Below, piece by piece: positions 5,227 to 5,417 of a stretch of 5,417 nucleotides of DNA. The stretch's first letter is position 1, and each line of letters opens with the position of its first letter. The stretch covers positions 1 to 5,417 of the forward strand of contig JAEYYQ010000216.1 in NCBI GenBank assembly GCA_023428365.1, written 5' to 3'. The notes under the pieces are model-generated. The model saw only the letters and a program-made list of their open reading frames with translations, ran no database searches and had not been told where the DNA came from. A program made the position numbers and the translations under genes. Source of the DNA: Pseudomonadota bacterium (GTDB taxonomy: Bacteria; Pseudomonadota; Alphaproteobacteria; Rhizobiales; Hyphomicrobiaceae).

Positions 5227-5417
5227 ATGCCATTACCGGTAGGAACGACACCCGTTGCCGAACTGCGCGACACGCTCAAAGTTCTGACATTCGACCTTTA
5301 CGGCACCGTGGTCGATATGCAGGGCGGGCTGGTCGAGATCGCGACGCCGTGGCTTGCCAAGAAGGGCTGGAAAGGTAAGCCGAATTCGTTCGTCACCTGG
5401 TGGCGCCGCACGCATTT
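5227..5417 (+). CDS. HAD-superfamily 2-haloacid dehalogenase-like protein (N-terminal part, cut by right edge)
   Basis: The first 63 codons run open to the end of the window; the family's usual length is about 220-250 residues, so most of the gene is missing. LKVLTFDLYGTVVDMQGGL (17-35) is HAD motif I in the form D-x-Y-G-T. Asp23 would be the nucleophile, and Tyr25 replaces the second aspartate found in HAD phosphatases. This replacement is typical of type II (L-2-haloacid) dehalogenases, which hydrolyse 2-haloacids to 2-hydroxyacids in the cytoplasm. The cap domain begins after this, and the segment WLAKKGWKG then FVTWWRRTH agrees with helices leading into it. A good GAGG site precedes the ATG. 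The gene is divergent from the LysR regulator, which probably controls it. Related HAD proteins with other substrates share this motif, so the substrate is uncertain until motifs II and III can be seen. Confidence 0.8.
   Translation, partial: MPLPVGTTPVAELRDTLKVLTFDLYGTVVDMQGGLVEIATPWLAKKGWKGKPNSFVTWWRRTH

Noticed and set aside
4539..5378. Long plus-strand open frame across the LysR gene and into the dehalogenase start
   Set aside because: It is antisense to a well-supported LysR gene, its protein is serine/arginine-rich low-complexity in character, and its end is out of frame with the dehalogenase. It is a shadow of GC-rich codon use.
1..5417. CRISPR arrays, tRNA/rRNA genes, insertion sequences, toxin-antitoxin pairs
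   Set aside because: No regular repeat-spacer pattern, cloverleaf-like sequence, transposase-like protein or terminal inverted repeats were seen on either strand.

Overview
The window looks like ordinary chromosome from a proteobacterium with fairly high GC, most likely an alphaproteobacterium of the Hyphomicrobiales (Rhizobium/Bradyrhizobium-like) type. This rests on the gene families, the GC-rich third codon positions and the style of the promoters. It is an inference from general resemblance, not from a database search. It contains four complete genes, one gene cut by the right edge, and a probable gene remnant at the left edge. No tRNA, rRNA, CRISPR array or intact insertion sequence was seen.

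Layout: 1-123 encodes what looks like the decayed C-terminal end of an AraC-type regulator. 124-360 has no convincing gene, apart from a weak hairpin just past the end of the efflux operon. 361-3239 (minus strand) is a two-gene efflux operon: an EmrA/HlyD-type membrane fusion protein (1980-3239) followed 20 bases later by a 14-helix DHA2 (EmrB/QacA) drug:H+ antiporter (361-1959). 3240-3430 is a divergent control region with two operator-like inverted repeats, overlapping promoter candidates and a hairpin next to the emrA ribosome binding site. 3431-4129 (plus) is a TetR-family repressor with an AefR-like C-terminal domain. It converges on a NodD/NahR-like LysR regulator (4157-5089, minus). 5090-5226 is a second divergent control region, with a perfect inverted repeat near the LysR transcription start. 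From 5227 to the right edge is the first 63 codons of a 2-haloacid-dehalogenase-like HAD protein.

How the parts work together (inference from family knowledge and layout): the TetR protein probably represses both itself and the divergent emrAB operon until a toxic ligand releases it. EmrA and EmrB would then export the compound through a TolC-type outer-membrane channel encoded elsewhere. Next to this is a separate LysR/dehalogenase pair arranged back to back, the usual layout for a LysR protein controlling a catabolic gene. The window therefore holds two small xenobiotic-response modules side by side. Nothing in it clearly amounts to a new kind of system; the regulatory DNA is the part most worth a second look.
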